From NCBI GenBank assembly GCA_947311845.1, contig CAMZMU010000063.1, forward strand, positions 122,977,259 through 123,041,258: 64,000 nt of DNA. Reading direction: 5' to 3'. Below, in pieces: positions 35,034 through 44,829 of the stretch. The first letter of the stretch is position 1, and the number at the start of each line of letters is the position of its first letter. This DNA comes from Poa pratensis. Lineage: Eukaryota; Streptophyta; Magnoliopsida; Poales; Poaceae. A program made the translations under genes and the position numbers. Below the pieces are notes generated by a model that was not told the DNA's origin, searched no databases, and was given only the letters and a program-made list of their open reading frames with translations.

Positions 35034-35542
35034 AAAGAATGAACTTGGAAGTATGGAAAGAATCGAGCATCCGTGGCGATTTTGGGATGTGGTTCATCTA
35101 CATAGCGAGGCCTGAGAAACCGAGTTGTAGGATGGGGATGATGTTGAAGAACTCTTTGATATACTCGTGGAAGGTGGAATTACTATGTTGAAACATCACT
35201 TGCAGATCTTGAAATGATGCATTGTGTGAAAGCATGTAGAGAAAAAAATGCCAGCTTCTCTTCCACCTTGAGAGTACTATCTTCTATCAGCTCCTCAGCT
35301 CTCAGGTAAAATGCCAACCATCTGAATATATATGGTTCCATCCTAAAAGCTACCAAGAAATTCATGAGATGACCATCTAGTAGTTCCCTAACTTTCTTCT
35401 CTCCGTACAAGACAGAGCTATGCCTTTTAATACTTTCTGTGTGTGTCAGATGGAAGTATAGTGCAGGAAGAATGAAAAACAGCAATTCTTATTCATCATC
35501 AGCTTTCCTCTTCCTAGAACGCTCTAGGCTCCGTTCATTCAT
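35034..35542 (-). pseudogene. Harbinger transposase N-terminal exon (unit B)
   Basis: Same protein as 37093-37638: basic start from 35542, in-frame TAA at 35491-35489, then ALYFHLTHT, RELLDGHLMNFL and YIFRWLAFYLRAEE. An extra A in the run near 35241-35247 shifts the frame after KLAFF. No DDE residues. Confidence 0.65.
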
Positions 35543-36460
35543 TGCAGAACTAAAGTATAATATAGAAGGGCATAAACATTGGCAAAATGTAAAACGGCAC
35601 AAACATGCATGTTCACACTTCAAAAAATGCATAAAAGCTAAATACTATATGCAGCTAAATACTCTATGGAAAGCCTGAAACATGTTGTTCAACTTATATT
35701 CAGAGAGCATCGCGAGAATATGGACAAATAACACCAGGTTTAAGTCAAATATTACTGTCTGTACAAGCACCAACTAGTGCCCTTCCTCTAACTGTACATC
35801 AGTGATGTCCAGTGCTACAAATTCGTTGGTACGTCTGTGCTATCAGCTATAAGATATTCAGAGCATATCTAACAAGAACATGCATCGGGCACATACAGAT
35901 TAGTACTTGGAAGCAAACTGGAAGCCTAATCCGTTAGCACTTTAACAAATACTACACGGCTATATAAATTTAATTTGAAAAAACAAAATCATGTGCAGAG
36001 AGAAAGGAAACCAATACTACAGTCGACACTAGTATCGGCAGATCACTCATGTGAACCAAGAACTCAAGATTTCTACCCGAATGAAGAAATCAACAGTTCA
36101 TCCTACAGTCAGATCGAAAACCTAGGCAGCCCAAAATTGCTGCTGATAACCTAGAATTAAATCAAGAGCAGGAGGGGAAGACGTACCTGATAGAATTCCC
36201 GAAGAAGTGCGACGGAGAACGAGAGCTGCGGCGGCGTGAGGAGCTCCGGCGGCGGCGGGATCAAAGAACCCGTCGGCGGCGCGAGGGACGAAGGCTCCAG
36301 GAGATGAGGAAGGCCTTGATCTCGGGGAAGAAGAAGGCTTGCACGTCGGCGGAGGGTGGAGGCGACGATCGACGGCGGAGGGCGGAGGCGACGAGCGACG
36401 GCGGCAGAGCTCGAGACACGCAAGAGACGCGAGTACCCCCTCGCGTCTTCGATCCCGTCC

Positions 36461-36718
36461 ACTTCTTTGACTGTTCTTCGGCTTCTTCCTTGAACCACCA
36501 ACAACATTCTTAGCTTGAGCATGCTCCACTCGAGGCCTCACTTGAGCATTAGTACCTTCATCCAACATTTGAAGGTCATCATCAATCTCTTCCCTAGCAG
36601 TACTACCTTGAGGTCTCTCCATATCTTCGTCGCCATCGCTTTCAATTTCTGTCACATCTGATGGTGTAGGTGCCGAGGTCGAACTGGATGTGAAGTTGAA
36701 AGTTCCAGTAGCAATACT
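36461..36718 (-). pseudogene. Truncated Myb-like exon (unit C)
   Basis: As in unit B, with the same breakpoint after KNSQRS into the next leader exon. The fused frame to 36122 (177 codons) is an artefact of the duplication junction. Confidence 0.6.
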
Positions 36719-37092
36719 CCCTACAAAATGATAAGTAAGATGATAAGCAACTCAACCACAGAGAGGAGAGATGCTTTGAAGTGCCTTGTAAGAATAGTAC
36801 ATAGCTTACCTTCATAGAGTTGTGCTAGTGATTCATAGAGAGGGAACGACTTGATGTTAAATGTCTTGATCCTTGTCCCAAATGACTACAAAAAGATAAG
36901 GAAACCATGGTTAGCAAACATGTGACAATCATACACAAGCAACAATAGAATATCAAACATCCTACACCACTTACAACTTCTAAATTCTCCCAAAGATGTG
37001 GTTCAACCTCAATTTTGAACTCGGCTTCATTCTAGCCTGCTCCACTTTGGTTACGAGCATCCTTTAGCATTCTATAATCTCTCTCCACTTTG

Positions 37093-37638
37093 TCACTTGA
37101 TTTGAGAATCTTTGGATTTTGTCAAGGAAAAAGAATGAACTTGGAAGTATGGAAAGAATCGAGCATCCGTGGCGATTTTGGGATGTGGTTCATCTACATA
37201 GCGAGGCCTGAGAAACCGAGTTGCTAGGATGGGGATGATGTTGAAGAACTCTTTGATATACTCGTGGAAGGTGGAATTACTATGTTGAAACATCACTTGC
37301 AGATCTTGAAATGATGCATTGTGTGAAAGCATGTAGAGAAAAAATGTCAGCTTCTCTTCCACCTTGAGAGTACTATCTTCTATCAGCTCCTCAGCTCTCA
37401 GGTAAGATGCCAACCATCTGAATATATATGGTTCCATCCTAAAAGCTACCAAGCAATTCATGAGATGACCATCTAGTAGTTCCCTAACTTTCTTCTCTCC
37501 GTACAAGACAGAGCTATGCCTTTTAATACTTTCTGTGTGTGTCAGATGGAAGTATAGTGCAGGAAGAATGAAAAACAGCAATTCTTATTCATCATCAGCT
37601 TTCCTCTTCCTAGAACGCTCTAGGCTCCGTTCATTCAT
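37093..37638 (-). pseudogene. Harbinger transposase N-terminal exon (unit C, longest uninterrupted copy)
   Basis: ATG at 37638, basic MNERSLERSRKRKADDE, in-frame TAA at 37587-37585. Then a clean 163-codon frame has LPALYFHLTHT, KKVRELLDGHLMNCL, FRMEPYIFRWLASYL, SFQDLQVMFQHSNSTFHEY, and FFNIIPILATRFLRPRYVD to FFPYFQ. This is the helical N-terminal domain of Harbinger transposases. In full proteins PYFQ is followed by the GAIDGTH block with the first catalytic Asp, which is absent here. It cannot transpose DNA on its own. Confidence 0.7.
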
Positions 37639-38258
37639 TGCAGAACTAAAGTATAATATAGAAGGGCATAAACATTGGCAAAATGTAAAACGGCACAAAC
37701 ATGCATGTTCACACTTCAAAAAATGCATAAAAGCTAAATACTCTATGCAGCTAAATACTCTATGGAAAGCCTGAAACATGTTGTTCAACTTATATTCAGA
37801 GAGCATCGCGAGAATATGGACAAATAACACCAGGTTTAAGTCAAATATTACTGTCTGTACAAGCACCAACTAGTGCCCTTCCTCTAATTGTACATCGGTG
37901 ATGTCCAGTGCTACAAATTCGTTGGTACGTCTGTGCTATCAGCTATAAGATATTCAGAGCATATCTAACAAGAACATGCATCGGGCACATACAGATTAGT
38001 ACTTGGAAGCAAACTGGAAGCCTAATCCGTTAGCACTTTAACAAATACTACACGGCTATATAAATTTAATTTGAAAAAACAAAATCATGTGCCGAGAGAA
38101 AGGAAACCAATACTACAGTCGACACTAGTATCGGCAGATCAATAACTCATGTGAACCAAGAACTCAAGATTTCTACCCGAATGAAGAAATCAACAGTTCA
38201 TCCTACAGTCAGATCGAAAACCTAGGCAGCCCAAAATTGCTGCTGATAACCTAGAACT

Positions 38259-38658
38259 AAATCAAGAGCAGGAGGGAAGACGTACCTGATAGAATTCCCG
38301 AAGAAGTGCGACGGAGAACGAGAGCTGCGGCGGCGTGAGGAGCTCCGGCGGCGGCGGGATCAAAGAACCCGTCGGCGGCGCGAGGGAGGAAGGCTCCAGG
38401 AGATGAGGAAGGCCTTGATCTCGGGGAAGAAGAAGGCTTGCACGTCGGCGGAGGGCGGAGGCGACGAGCGACGGCGGAGGGCGGAGGCGACGAGCGACGG
38501 TTGCAAAGCTCGAGACACGCAAGAGACGCGAGTACCCCCTCGCGTGTTCGATCCCGTCCAACCCGACGTGGTTCGACCGGTTTTCCTGGTTTAGCCCTGC
38601 CGAGCCCGGCCTGCCGAACAGACGTCGCGTGCTTTCTCGGGTCTTTAATTGGGCCGGG
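38259..38658 (-). other. Third leader exon and unique 5' end of the Harbinger element
   Basis: The leader (38287-38558) matches those at 34079 and 36187. Beyond GATCCCGTCCA the sequence is unique (ACCCGACGTGG...) and leads to the right TIR, so this is the ancestral, unduplicated 5' junction. Confidence 0.6.
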
Positions 38659-38704
38659 AATTTACACCCCAAAACCGGCCTATACTCGCCTGCCGAACAA
38701 GGCC
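38659..38704 (-). repeat. Right terminal inverted repeat of the Harbinger element
   Basis: Reverse complement begins GGCCTTGTTCGGCAGGCGAG and contains GGTTTTGGGGTGTAAATT, matching the left TIR at 2705-2750. TAA follows at 38705-38707. Confidence 0.75.
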
Positions 38705-38708
38705 TAAC

Positions 38709-39270
38709 CATTCTTCTCTGGAAGAAATCCCAGGATGAGGTTGGAGACCTACAAGATCTGCGTGCCAGTTGCCACAAGCAGGCTAGAGGCACTGCAGCCT
38801 GCAAGGCCGGGTATCGGCATCTAATCCAAGGCCAAATCCATCATGAACTCTTTTTGTTTTTAAACGGAAGGCTCGAGGAGAGCTTAGCTTTAAATTAATA
38901 AATCCATGATAGGAACTCTTTCATCAGCGACATCTGCAAGAAGCTCAGCGGGGAAGTCTCACAGACGTATAATCACCGTGAATGCGTTGGATCTCTTTCA
39001 GTTTGCCCATGTGAGCATGAGGTGATGCTAAACTTTGAGGTCTATGTTTAAGGTCTGCTGTTACCGTGGGCGTGAAAAGCCAATCTCTCACAACTGCACG
39101 AAATATACCATTCGTGGTTTAAAAGCAAGTAGACAATGTTAGGTGGTGGAGCAGACTATTGGACAGGGACATCTATGGGATTCACACACAGCACTTCCCC
39201 AAAATAACACGGTTTTTTGTGCGGCAGGTTTCGGAGACGAACATTCATGTGATGCAGGCACAGTCGGGTA
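38709..39270. other. Intergenic, nothing recognised
   Basis: Mixed composition. Short open frames (63-89 codons) have no motif. Confidence 0.5.
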
Positions 39271-39274
39271 TGAG

Positions 39275-39455
39275 CTTGTATAACTCATATGTCGCACAGC
39301 CCATATCTCTAGTCGTCTGTTTCCGTGATTAAATGGTCGAGATTTATCGATGAATGTGTGGTACCCTCAACTCATTCAGTGGAAAATCTTGACCGTTCGG
39401 CTGCGGGAACGGACGGTAGGGATGCGGGTTGCGCACCATATAAGTTGTAGAAAAT
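39275..39455. mobile_element. MITE-like inverted-repeat element, copy 1
   Basis: The left arm (CATATGTCGCACAGCCCATATCT) is the diverged reverse complement of the right arm (GATGCGGGTTGCGCACCATATAAG). The same family appears at 56425-56612 with arms of about 70 bp. Exact ends and target duplication could not be fixed. Confidence 0.5.
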
Positions 39456-39754
39456 ACGGGTTACGTCCGATCAAGAAGAAGCTGGTGTTCGTGAGGTCAG
39501 GGAGTGCGGTGCAGGCCGACCGCGACGCCAACAGAAACAGAGTAATTAATTAAGCGCAACACCAGCCCAATCGGTTAATTAGGATCAGGTCCTCGGCCAG
39601 ATGTGGCACAATCAATTACAGCCATTGGATCTTACATATATACTACACACTAATTGTGTAGTACGATACACCGTAATATTTGCCCAAGCAATCACACACC
39701 TTTACCATGATTAGCGCACATGGTTTCGACTGTCGACCAACCATGTATGCATGC

Positions 39755-39762
39755 TATATATA
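39755..39762 (+). promoter_or_regulatory. Probable TATA box of the dirigent gene
   Basis: TATATATA in ATGCTATATATATGG, about 56 bases before the chosen ATG, leaving room for a short 5' UTR (ACATTTCAATTCTC...). Confidence 0.6.
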
Positions 39763-39817
39763 TGGTTAACATGTGTGTACTTACATTTCAATTCTCTACA
39801 ATCTACATCGATCAATC

Positions 39818-40390
39818 ATGTGTGTTGCTTGGTTGGAGCAGAGGAGTGTGGCCTATCTCGTCTCTTCTGCGGCGCTGGCCCTGATGCTCGCCGCGTCCTG
39901 GCAATGGCTCCCAGGACCGCCGAGCCCGCCCGCTCGCATGCGCTTGTTCATGCACGACGTGCTCACTGACCCGGGCGCCACGGCGGTGAGGGTTGTGAAC
40001 GGCTCGGGGCCGGTGGTTCTCGGCGGTGAGTCGCCGCTGCGGTTCGGGCAGGTGGTGATGATCGACGACGCGCTGACGGAAGGGGCGAGCCCTGCGTCGA
40101 GGCCCGTCGGGCGCGCGCAAGGGTTCTACGCGTTCGCGTCCATGCATGGCCCGGCGGTCCTCTTCTGCATGAACGTCGTGCTTACAGCAGGGCCGTACAA
40201 CGGCAGCACCTTCACCGTCGTCGGCCGCGACAACATCGTCGACCCGCTGCGGGAGCTTTCGGTCGTCGGCGGCACGGGGAGGTTCAGGATGGCGACGGGC
40301 TACGTGCTCTGGACAACTTCGAGCTGGGAGGTGCATAACAACGCCGTCCTGGTGTTGGACGTGTTTCTCTACGTCCACGCCCATGCATGA
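39818..40390 (+). CDS. Dirigent family protein, intronless
   Basis: 190 codons. The ATG at 39818 is chosen because it follows the TATA box at a suitable distance; the frame is open a little upstream but without another ATG. Residues 10-30 are hydrophobic and act as a signal peptide, so the product is probably secreted to the apoplast. Family landmarks follow: RLFMHDVL, a DDALTEGASPASRPVGRAQG block, FCMNVVLTAGPYNGSTF, VVGRDN, RELSVVGGTGRFRMATGY and a closing LDVFLY strand. Dirigent proteins steer stereoselective coupling of phenoxy radicals in lignan-type pathways, or act in defence. NGS sites occur twice. Length and lack of introns are normal. Substrate cannot be told. It is undamaged, so likely functional. 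Confidence 0.9.
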   Translation: MCVAWLEQRSVAYLVSSAALALMLAASWQWLPGPPSPPARMRLFMHDVLTDPGATAVRVVNGSGPVVLGGESPLRFGQVVMIDDALTEGASPASRPVGRAQGFYAFASMHGPAVLFCMNVVLTAGPYNGSTFTVVGRDNIVDPLRELSVVGGTGRFRMATGYVLWTTSSWEVHNNAVLVLDVFLYVHAHA

Positions 40391-41228
40391 ACACCTACGC
40401 CGTCTATCTATCACGACTCTGACCGATTTGTCTCGGTCTTTAGCTGAAAGATGTTAAATGGATCGTCCAGGGCTCCAGCGAGCCGTGTAATTTGTTGAAA
40501 ATATCTATTGGTGCTGCCGCTTATTTTAGCATGCAGAAGAAAAGGTTCCTAGCTAGCTAGGGTATATTCAAATCTGTGCCCTACAATAGAATATGCTTTT
40601 GGTTGAACCAAATGATGTCTCTAGCTAGTGTCAAAAGGTTATTGAATTATTTACGCGTGAACATGTAGATGTTCTAAGTGTACATGTAAATTTGTATGGA
40701 CGAAGTGATATGTATTTGTGGCCTGTGTGCAAAAAAAAAAAAAATCAAATTTGATGCTCTAAAAATATCTATTTTAGGATGTTGATTTGGTTTTTCAATG
40801 TCTTTTCTTTGTAAAAAAAATTAAGCATGCATTAAAAAGACACGAACATGTACATCTATTATATATTAAAAGTGTATTATGGGCTAACCAGAAATTAGAG
40901 AATTAGCTAGAAAATCCCACAATAATCAGAAACATCTGGCCATTAATTTAACTAAATAGCCAATGGTAGCCGATGGATTTTAGAAATAACCTATTGACAC
41001 AAAGGTTAAAGGAAATTACCCACCAATGCCCTGCATAATTTTTCGTACCCTTCCGGTGCTTCATCTAGCTAATTAGGTCACGGTCACCTCAATCGAAAGA
41101 AAATCAAATCTATTTCCTCAGGCACGCCGCCGGCGCCGTCATCGTCCTATTCGTCCTGTCATGCATGCACCAAACCATCTGCTAGATCGATCGAAGATTT
41201 TCCTTGACATCCGAGAGCTAGCTTGGTA
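40391..41228. other. 3' flank of the dirigent gene, no gene
   Basis: AT-rich with a 14-A run near 40731-40744. Possible old transposon sequence from about 40858 (TCTATTATATATTAAAAGTG is reminiscent of Helitron 5' ends), but no 3' end was found. Confidence 0.4.
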
Positions 41229-41351
41229 CTCCCTCCGTTTCAAATTAATTGACTTCCATTTGTTCACATTTGGATGTATATGTACATGTAACATGTCTAG
41301 ATACATCCATATGTAGATATATGGAAGTCAATTAATTTGGAACGGAGGGAG
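41229..41351. mobile_element. Stowaway-type MITE, copy 1 (123 bp)
   Basis: CTCCCTCCGTT at the left and AACGGAGGGAG at the right form perfect terminal inverted repeats, flanked by TA at 41227-41228 and 41352-41353. Long internal complementarity (AATTAATTGACTTCCAT / ATGGAAGTCAATTAATT) gives a hairpin. Tc1/mariner-derived, non-coding. Confidence 0.93.
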
Positions 41352-42653
41352 TAGTACGTATTAGTCGACCGGCCGGCCGACGACCGTATATACACATGCG
41401 GTGGCGAGATGATCTCAGCGAAGAGCTAACTTTGTACGTATTAGTCGACCGGCCGGCCGGCGACCGCATATACTCATGCGGTGGCGAGAGGATCTCAGCG
41501 ATGAGTAAAGTCCAGATTTTTGCCTCCTTCCTATTAGTATTACTTAATATATATACACATGCGGTGGCGAGATGATCTCAGCGAAGAGCTAGCTTTGTAC
41601 GTATTAGTCGACCGGCCGGCCGGCGACCGCATATACTCATGCGGTGTCGAGAGGATCTCAGCGATGAGTAAAGTCCAGATTTTTGCCTCCTTCCTATTAG
41701 TATTACTTAATATATATACACATGCGGTGGCGAGATGATCTCAGCGAAGAGGTAGCTTTGTACGTATTAGTCGACCGGCCGGCCGGCGACCGCATATACT
41801 CATGCGGTGGCGAGAGGATCTCAGCGATGAGTAAAGTCCAGATTTTTGCCTCCTTCCTATTAGTATTACTCCCTCTGTCTCAAAATAAGTGTCTCAATTT
41901 TGCATAAAAGTGAATATATCTAGACATGTTTCATGTATAGATACATCGATTTTTGGACAAAGTTAAGACACTTATTTTTGGACGGAGGAGTACTTAATAT
42001 ATATACACATGCGGTGGCGAGATGATCTCAGCGAAGAGATCGCTTTGTACGTATTAGTCGACCGGCCGGCCGGCGACCGCATATACTCATGCGGTGGCGA
42101 GAGGATCTCAGCGATGAGTAAAGTCCAGATTTTTGCCTCCTTCCTATTAGTATTACTTATATATATACACATGCGGTGGCGAGATGATCTCAGCGAAGAG
42201 CTAGCTTTGTACGTATTAGTCGACCGGCCGGCCGGCGACCGCATATACTCATGCGGTGGCGAGAGGATCTCAGCGATGAGTAAAGTCCAGATTTTTGCCC
42301 CCTTCCTATTAGTATTACTTAATATATATACACATGCGGTGGCGAGATGATCTCAGCGAAGAGCTAGCTTTGTACGTATTAGTCGACCGGCCGGCCGGCG
42401 ACCGCATATACTCATGCGGTGGCGAGAGGATCTCAGCGATGAGTAAAGTCCAGATTTTTGCCTCCTTCCTATTAGTATTACTTAATATATATACACATGC
42501 GGTGGCGAGATGATCTCAGCGAAGAGCTAGCTTTGTACGTATTAGTCGACCGGCCGGCCGGCGACCGCATATACTCATGCGGTGGCGAGAGGATCTCAGC
42601 GATGAGTAAAGTCCAGATTTTTGCCTCCTTCCTATTAGTATTACTTAATATAT
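41352..42653 (+). repeat. Tandem array: seven copies of a 163-bp unit
   Basis: CATGCGGTGGCGAGATGATC recurs at 41395, 41558, 41721, 42008, 42170, 42333 and 42496. Spacing is 162-163 bp except where a MITE adds 124. Each unit is a dimer: both halves start with ATGCGGTGGCGAGA(T/G)GATCTCAGCG. One half then carries the GTCGACCGGCCGGCCGGCGAC palindrome-rich segment (given here as GTCGACC-GGCCGGCC-GGCGAC) and the other ends ATTAGTATTACTTAATATA. Copies differ by only a few bases. Short frames inside it are by-products. Confidence 0.93.
41869..41990. mobile_element. Stowaway-type MITE, copy 2 (122 bp), inserted in the tandem array
   Basis: CTCCCTCTGTC...GGACGGAGGAG with TA at 41867-41868 and 41991-41992. 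It interrupts the third 163-bp unit. The next unit lies 287 bp from the previous one, which equals 163 plus MITE plus TA. Confidence 0.92.
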
Positions 42654-43277
42654 AATCTGTCCTGGGGTTGCGTAAATAGTCGACCACTTTTTACATGGCT
42701 TGCACTTAGATAGAATTGGAAGTATAGGTCTTGATTCCTAATGGTTTCAGTACGACCGCCCCAGCCACAGTCGGTTGCACAAGGATTACATGCGTCTCAT
42801 AAGGAAGATGATACCATCAGCAGTATACATGCAGGAAAAAGGTAACGTGAAGCTAAATAAGAATATGAGAGATGTACGTTTATTCTCCTATATACGTATG
42901 CTTTTGTCGGAGGATGATGATCTGTCTATCACATGCATGCATGATGATGGTTATTCTCTCTTTGAAGTTGGCATATTGTTACTGATGTCAATTTCCCTCT
43001 GAAACATCACGTGCAGTTTGCATGTCTCGATTATTAAGTTATAGTTTACTAATTTTTACGCCTGCAGGAGGATGCTGAGTTCAACACTGGCAAGCTGATG
43101 TTGTTTCTCCTGGCATCAAGGCTCTGCAGCGGCAGATAGATGTATAAAGCAGACCAGTAAGCTTCATGCCGCTAATTCGTTTCGTTTTCTTGAGATAGTA
43201 TGTAGCCAAGACTTTCTCAGCTAGCACTAACATCATACAGATCACCATGTCGTTGGAAATCTAATATAGCATCTTAA
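42654..43277. other. Intergenic with one exon-like remnant
   Basis: No gene recognised. A possible exon at 43068-43139 follows a CCTGCAG acceptor and reads EDAEFNTGKLMLFLLASRL before a stop. I cannot assign it. TAA at 43275-43277 is the outer CACTA element's target duplication. Confidence 0.35.
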
Positions 43278-43539
43278 CACTACAAAGGAAAATATTTTTG
43301 TTGACAAATCACTTTCGTCATGCATTAGCCAATTTTCGTCAAGAATTACATGGGGGTGACGAAATTTGTTCGTCATGGGGTTCGTCACCGAAGGTCCGTC
43401 ATAAAATATCAGGGGTGACGGTATGCAATTTTTCGTCACTGTCAAACGTTTGATGGTGACGAAGAGAAAATTCGTCAACGTTGAGTGTTAATCGTTGACA
43501 ACCAGATTTGTCACTGAAAATTGGAGTTTTCGTCAATAT

Positions 43540-44501
43540 CAAAATGTAAGGAACTTTCTGATTGGTCCAAAAGAACTGACGTGGCCATACATGTGGGTCC
43601 CATCATGTTGATGTGGCTGCTGACAACATGGGTCCGACGGCTGTGACGTGGATGATGTCATGTGGTTCCACATTACGCCATGTGGCGTTCTGTCATTTGG
43701 GACCCACACGGTGTTGCCAGGTAGGAGCCACAATAATTATTAATTCATTTTCTATACTAAAATAGCAACAATTTTTCTGAATAAACTGAATTCACATTGA
43801 CACCATAGTATATATTAAAGTCAGAGCCAAATCACATTATACGGTCTGACCAATGCCAAATCACAGATGATGGATATCATACGTACACACATATTAACAC
43901 ATTAAAGAAGCTCACACTCAAAAGCAAAGTACAAATCACGTTTCCCATCAGAAAAAAAAACTAACAACAGAGAATTTTATTGCATAAGCTTCGTATGCAT
44001 CTTCACGTCTGCGCCTTTTCTTATCGAACTAGCTTCCTCGTGTATCATCTGCTATAGTGAGCTGCTGCTTCGCGCTATTTCTTTTCTTGAAGGAACTTGT
44101 TGCCTGCAACAAAAAGTTTACACTCAGAAATTAATGAAGCATTTGTAGATTCCAGTTTTCCAAATTGATTTCATAATCCCGTTTGGAAGACAAAGGAATG
44201 GCCGAAACAAATGGCTAGGAAAAAGTATAAATCTGGACCTATTGAGATGGACACACCTAGGTTTGCATTTTACACGGTAACAGAACTATTTAATGGGATT
44301 CAATCTTCATAATATAATGACAATGAACAAAACTCATATTTCAGTATGAAAGTGGCGAAAGCTGGAAGGATATGAAATCTACTATTATTTGCACAAAACA
44401 GTGAACGAAAATCCATACCAAAGTGTTCATTTTATCAGAAACATTTATCTGTGCATGTGAACATTCTATGCCAGCTTTCCTACATAGCAGTGGTGGTACT
44501 A
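43540..44501. other. CACTA interior, no gene
   Basis: AT-rich. On the minus strand it would hold the 3' flank of the captured Bax inhibitor-1 fragment. An exon-like acceptor (TTGCAG near 44106) precedes a short open stretch of no known identity. Confidence 0.4.
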
Positions 44502-44829
44502 TTAGCTATGATGGTGGTGGTATGAAATGTTCTTGACGCCTGCATTCTTGGGCTGCAACAAAAGACAACATCGTCAGCAAACAATGATTCAGATCACATA
44601 GAACTAGAGCACAAACTGTGTCAACCAGTGGGTGGACAGGTAAGTAGGCAGCCAACGTGGCTCGGGTGCTCACCATGATGATGAAGATTCGGACAAGAAC
44701 GGTGATGAAATCGGTGAAGAGGGTAAGCGCATGTTTGATGTAGTCCATCTCGCCGCAGTGCACCCTCTCGATGATCTCCTGGGTGTCGTACACCATGTAC
44801 ACGAGGAAGATCAACAGGCCAAAGTAAAC
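44502..44829 (-). pseudogene. Bax inhibitor-1 fragment: last two exons, captured by the CACTA element
   Basis: Exon 44829-44674 (52 codons, phase 0, CTGCAG acceptor, ATG|GTGAGC donor) reads VYFGLLIFLVYMVYDTQ, then EIIERVHCGEMDYIKHALT and LFTDFITVLVRIFIIM. These are the final two membrane segments of plant BI-1, an ER protein that restrains cell death. After a 121-bp intron the exon 44552-44502 gives PKNAGVKN, then ISYHHHHS and a stop. The usual Lys/Arg-rich tail, which is needed for BI-1 activity, is replaced. No earlier exons (about two thirds of the protein) occur upstream. Intron and splice sites are kept, so genomic DNA was captured. Sense expression as BI-1 is very unlikely. Confidence 0.8.

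Larger units (their letters stand above)
34051..36158 (-). repeat. Harbinger tandem unit, first full copy (2108 bp)
   Basis: Begins AAATCAAGAGCAGGAGG and repeats at 36159 and 38259. Read on the minus strand it carries an intron, a transposase N-terminal exon, AT-rich DNA, a truncated Myb-like exon and the next leader exon. Identity to 36159-38258 is very high, with scattered single-base differences, so duplication was recent relative to the element's age. Confidence 0.85.
36159..38258 (-). repeat. Harbinger tandem unit, second full copy (2100 bp)
   Basis: Near-identical to 34051-36158. Followed at 38259 by a third start of the same unit, which keeps only the leader exon and then joins unique DNA and the right TIR. 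Confidence 0.85.
2705..38704 (-). mobile_element. PIF/Harbinger-type DNA transposon, expanded by tandem duplication and nested LTR elements
   Basis: The left end reads GGCCTTGTTCAGTTGGAGAG and the reverse complement of the right end reads GGCCTTGTTCGGCAGGCGAG. About 20 bases further in, both have GTTTTGGGGTGTA at the same offset, giving imperfect 46-bp TIRs. Flanks are TGA (2702-2704) and TAA (38705-38707), an imperfect version of the 3-bp TWA duplication of this superfamily. Removing the two LTR elements leaves about 8.1 kb. It encodes, on the minus strand, a GC-rich leader exon, a Harbinger transposase N-terminal exon and a Myb/SANT-like exon, with the leader-to-Myb segment tandemly repeated. 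No DDE catalytic exon was found, so it is non-autonomous. Confidence 0.75.

Noticed and set aside
36122..36655. 177-codon minus frame as a Myb-like gene
   Set aside because: The second half is the leader exon of the next tandem unit read through the duplication junction.
40858..41100. Helitron 5' end at TCTATTATATATTAAAAG
   Set aside because: No CTRR 3' end with hairpin could be located, so the resemblance may be chance in AT-rich DNA.
41352..42653. CRISPR-like array
   Set aside because: Eukaryotic context; units are adjacent 163-bp tandem repeats without unique spacers.
44502..44829. Functional Bax inhibitor-1 gene
   Set aside because: Only the last two exons are present, the basic C-terminal tail is gone, and the piece lies inside a CACTA element.
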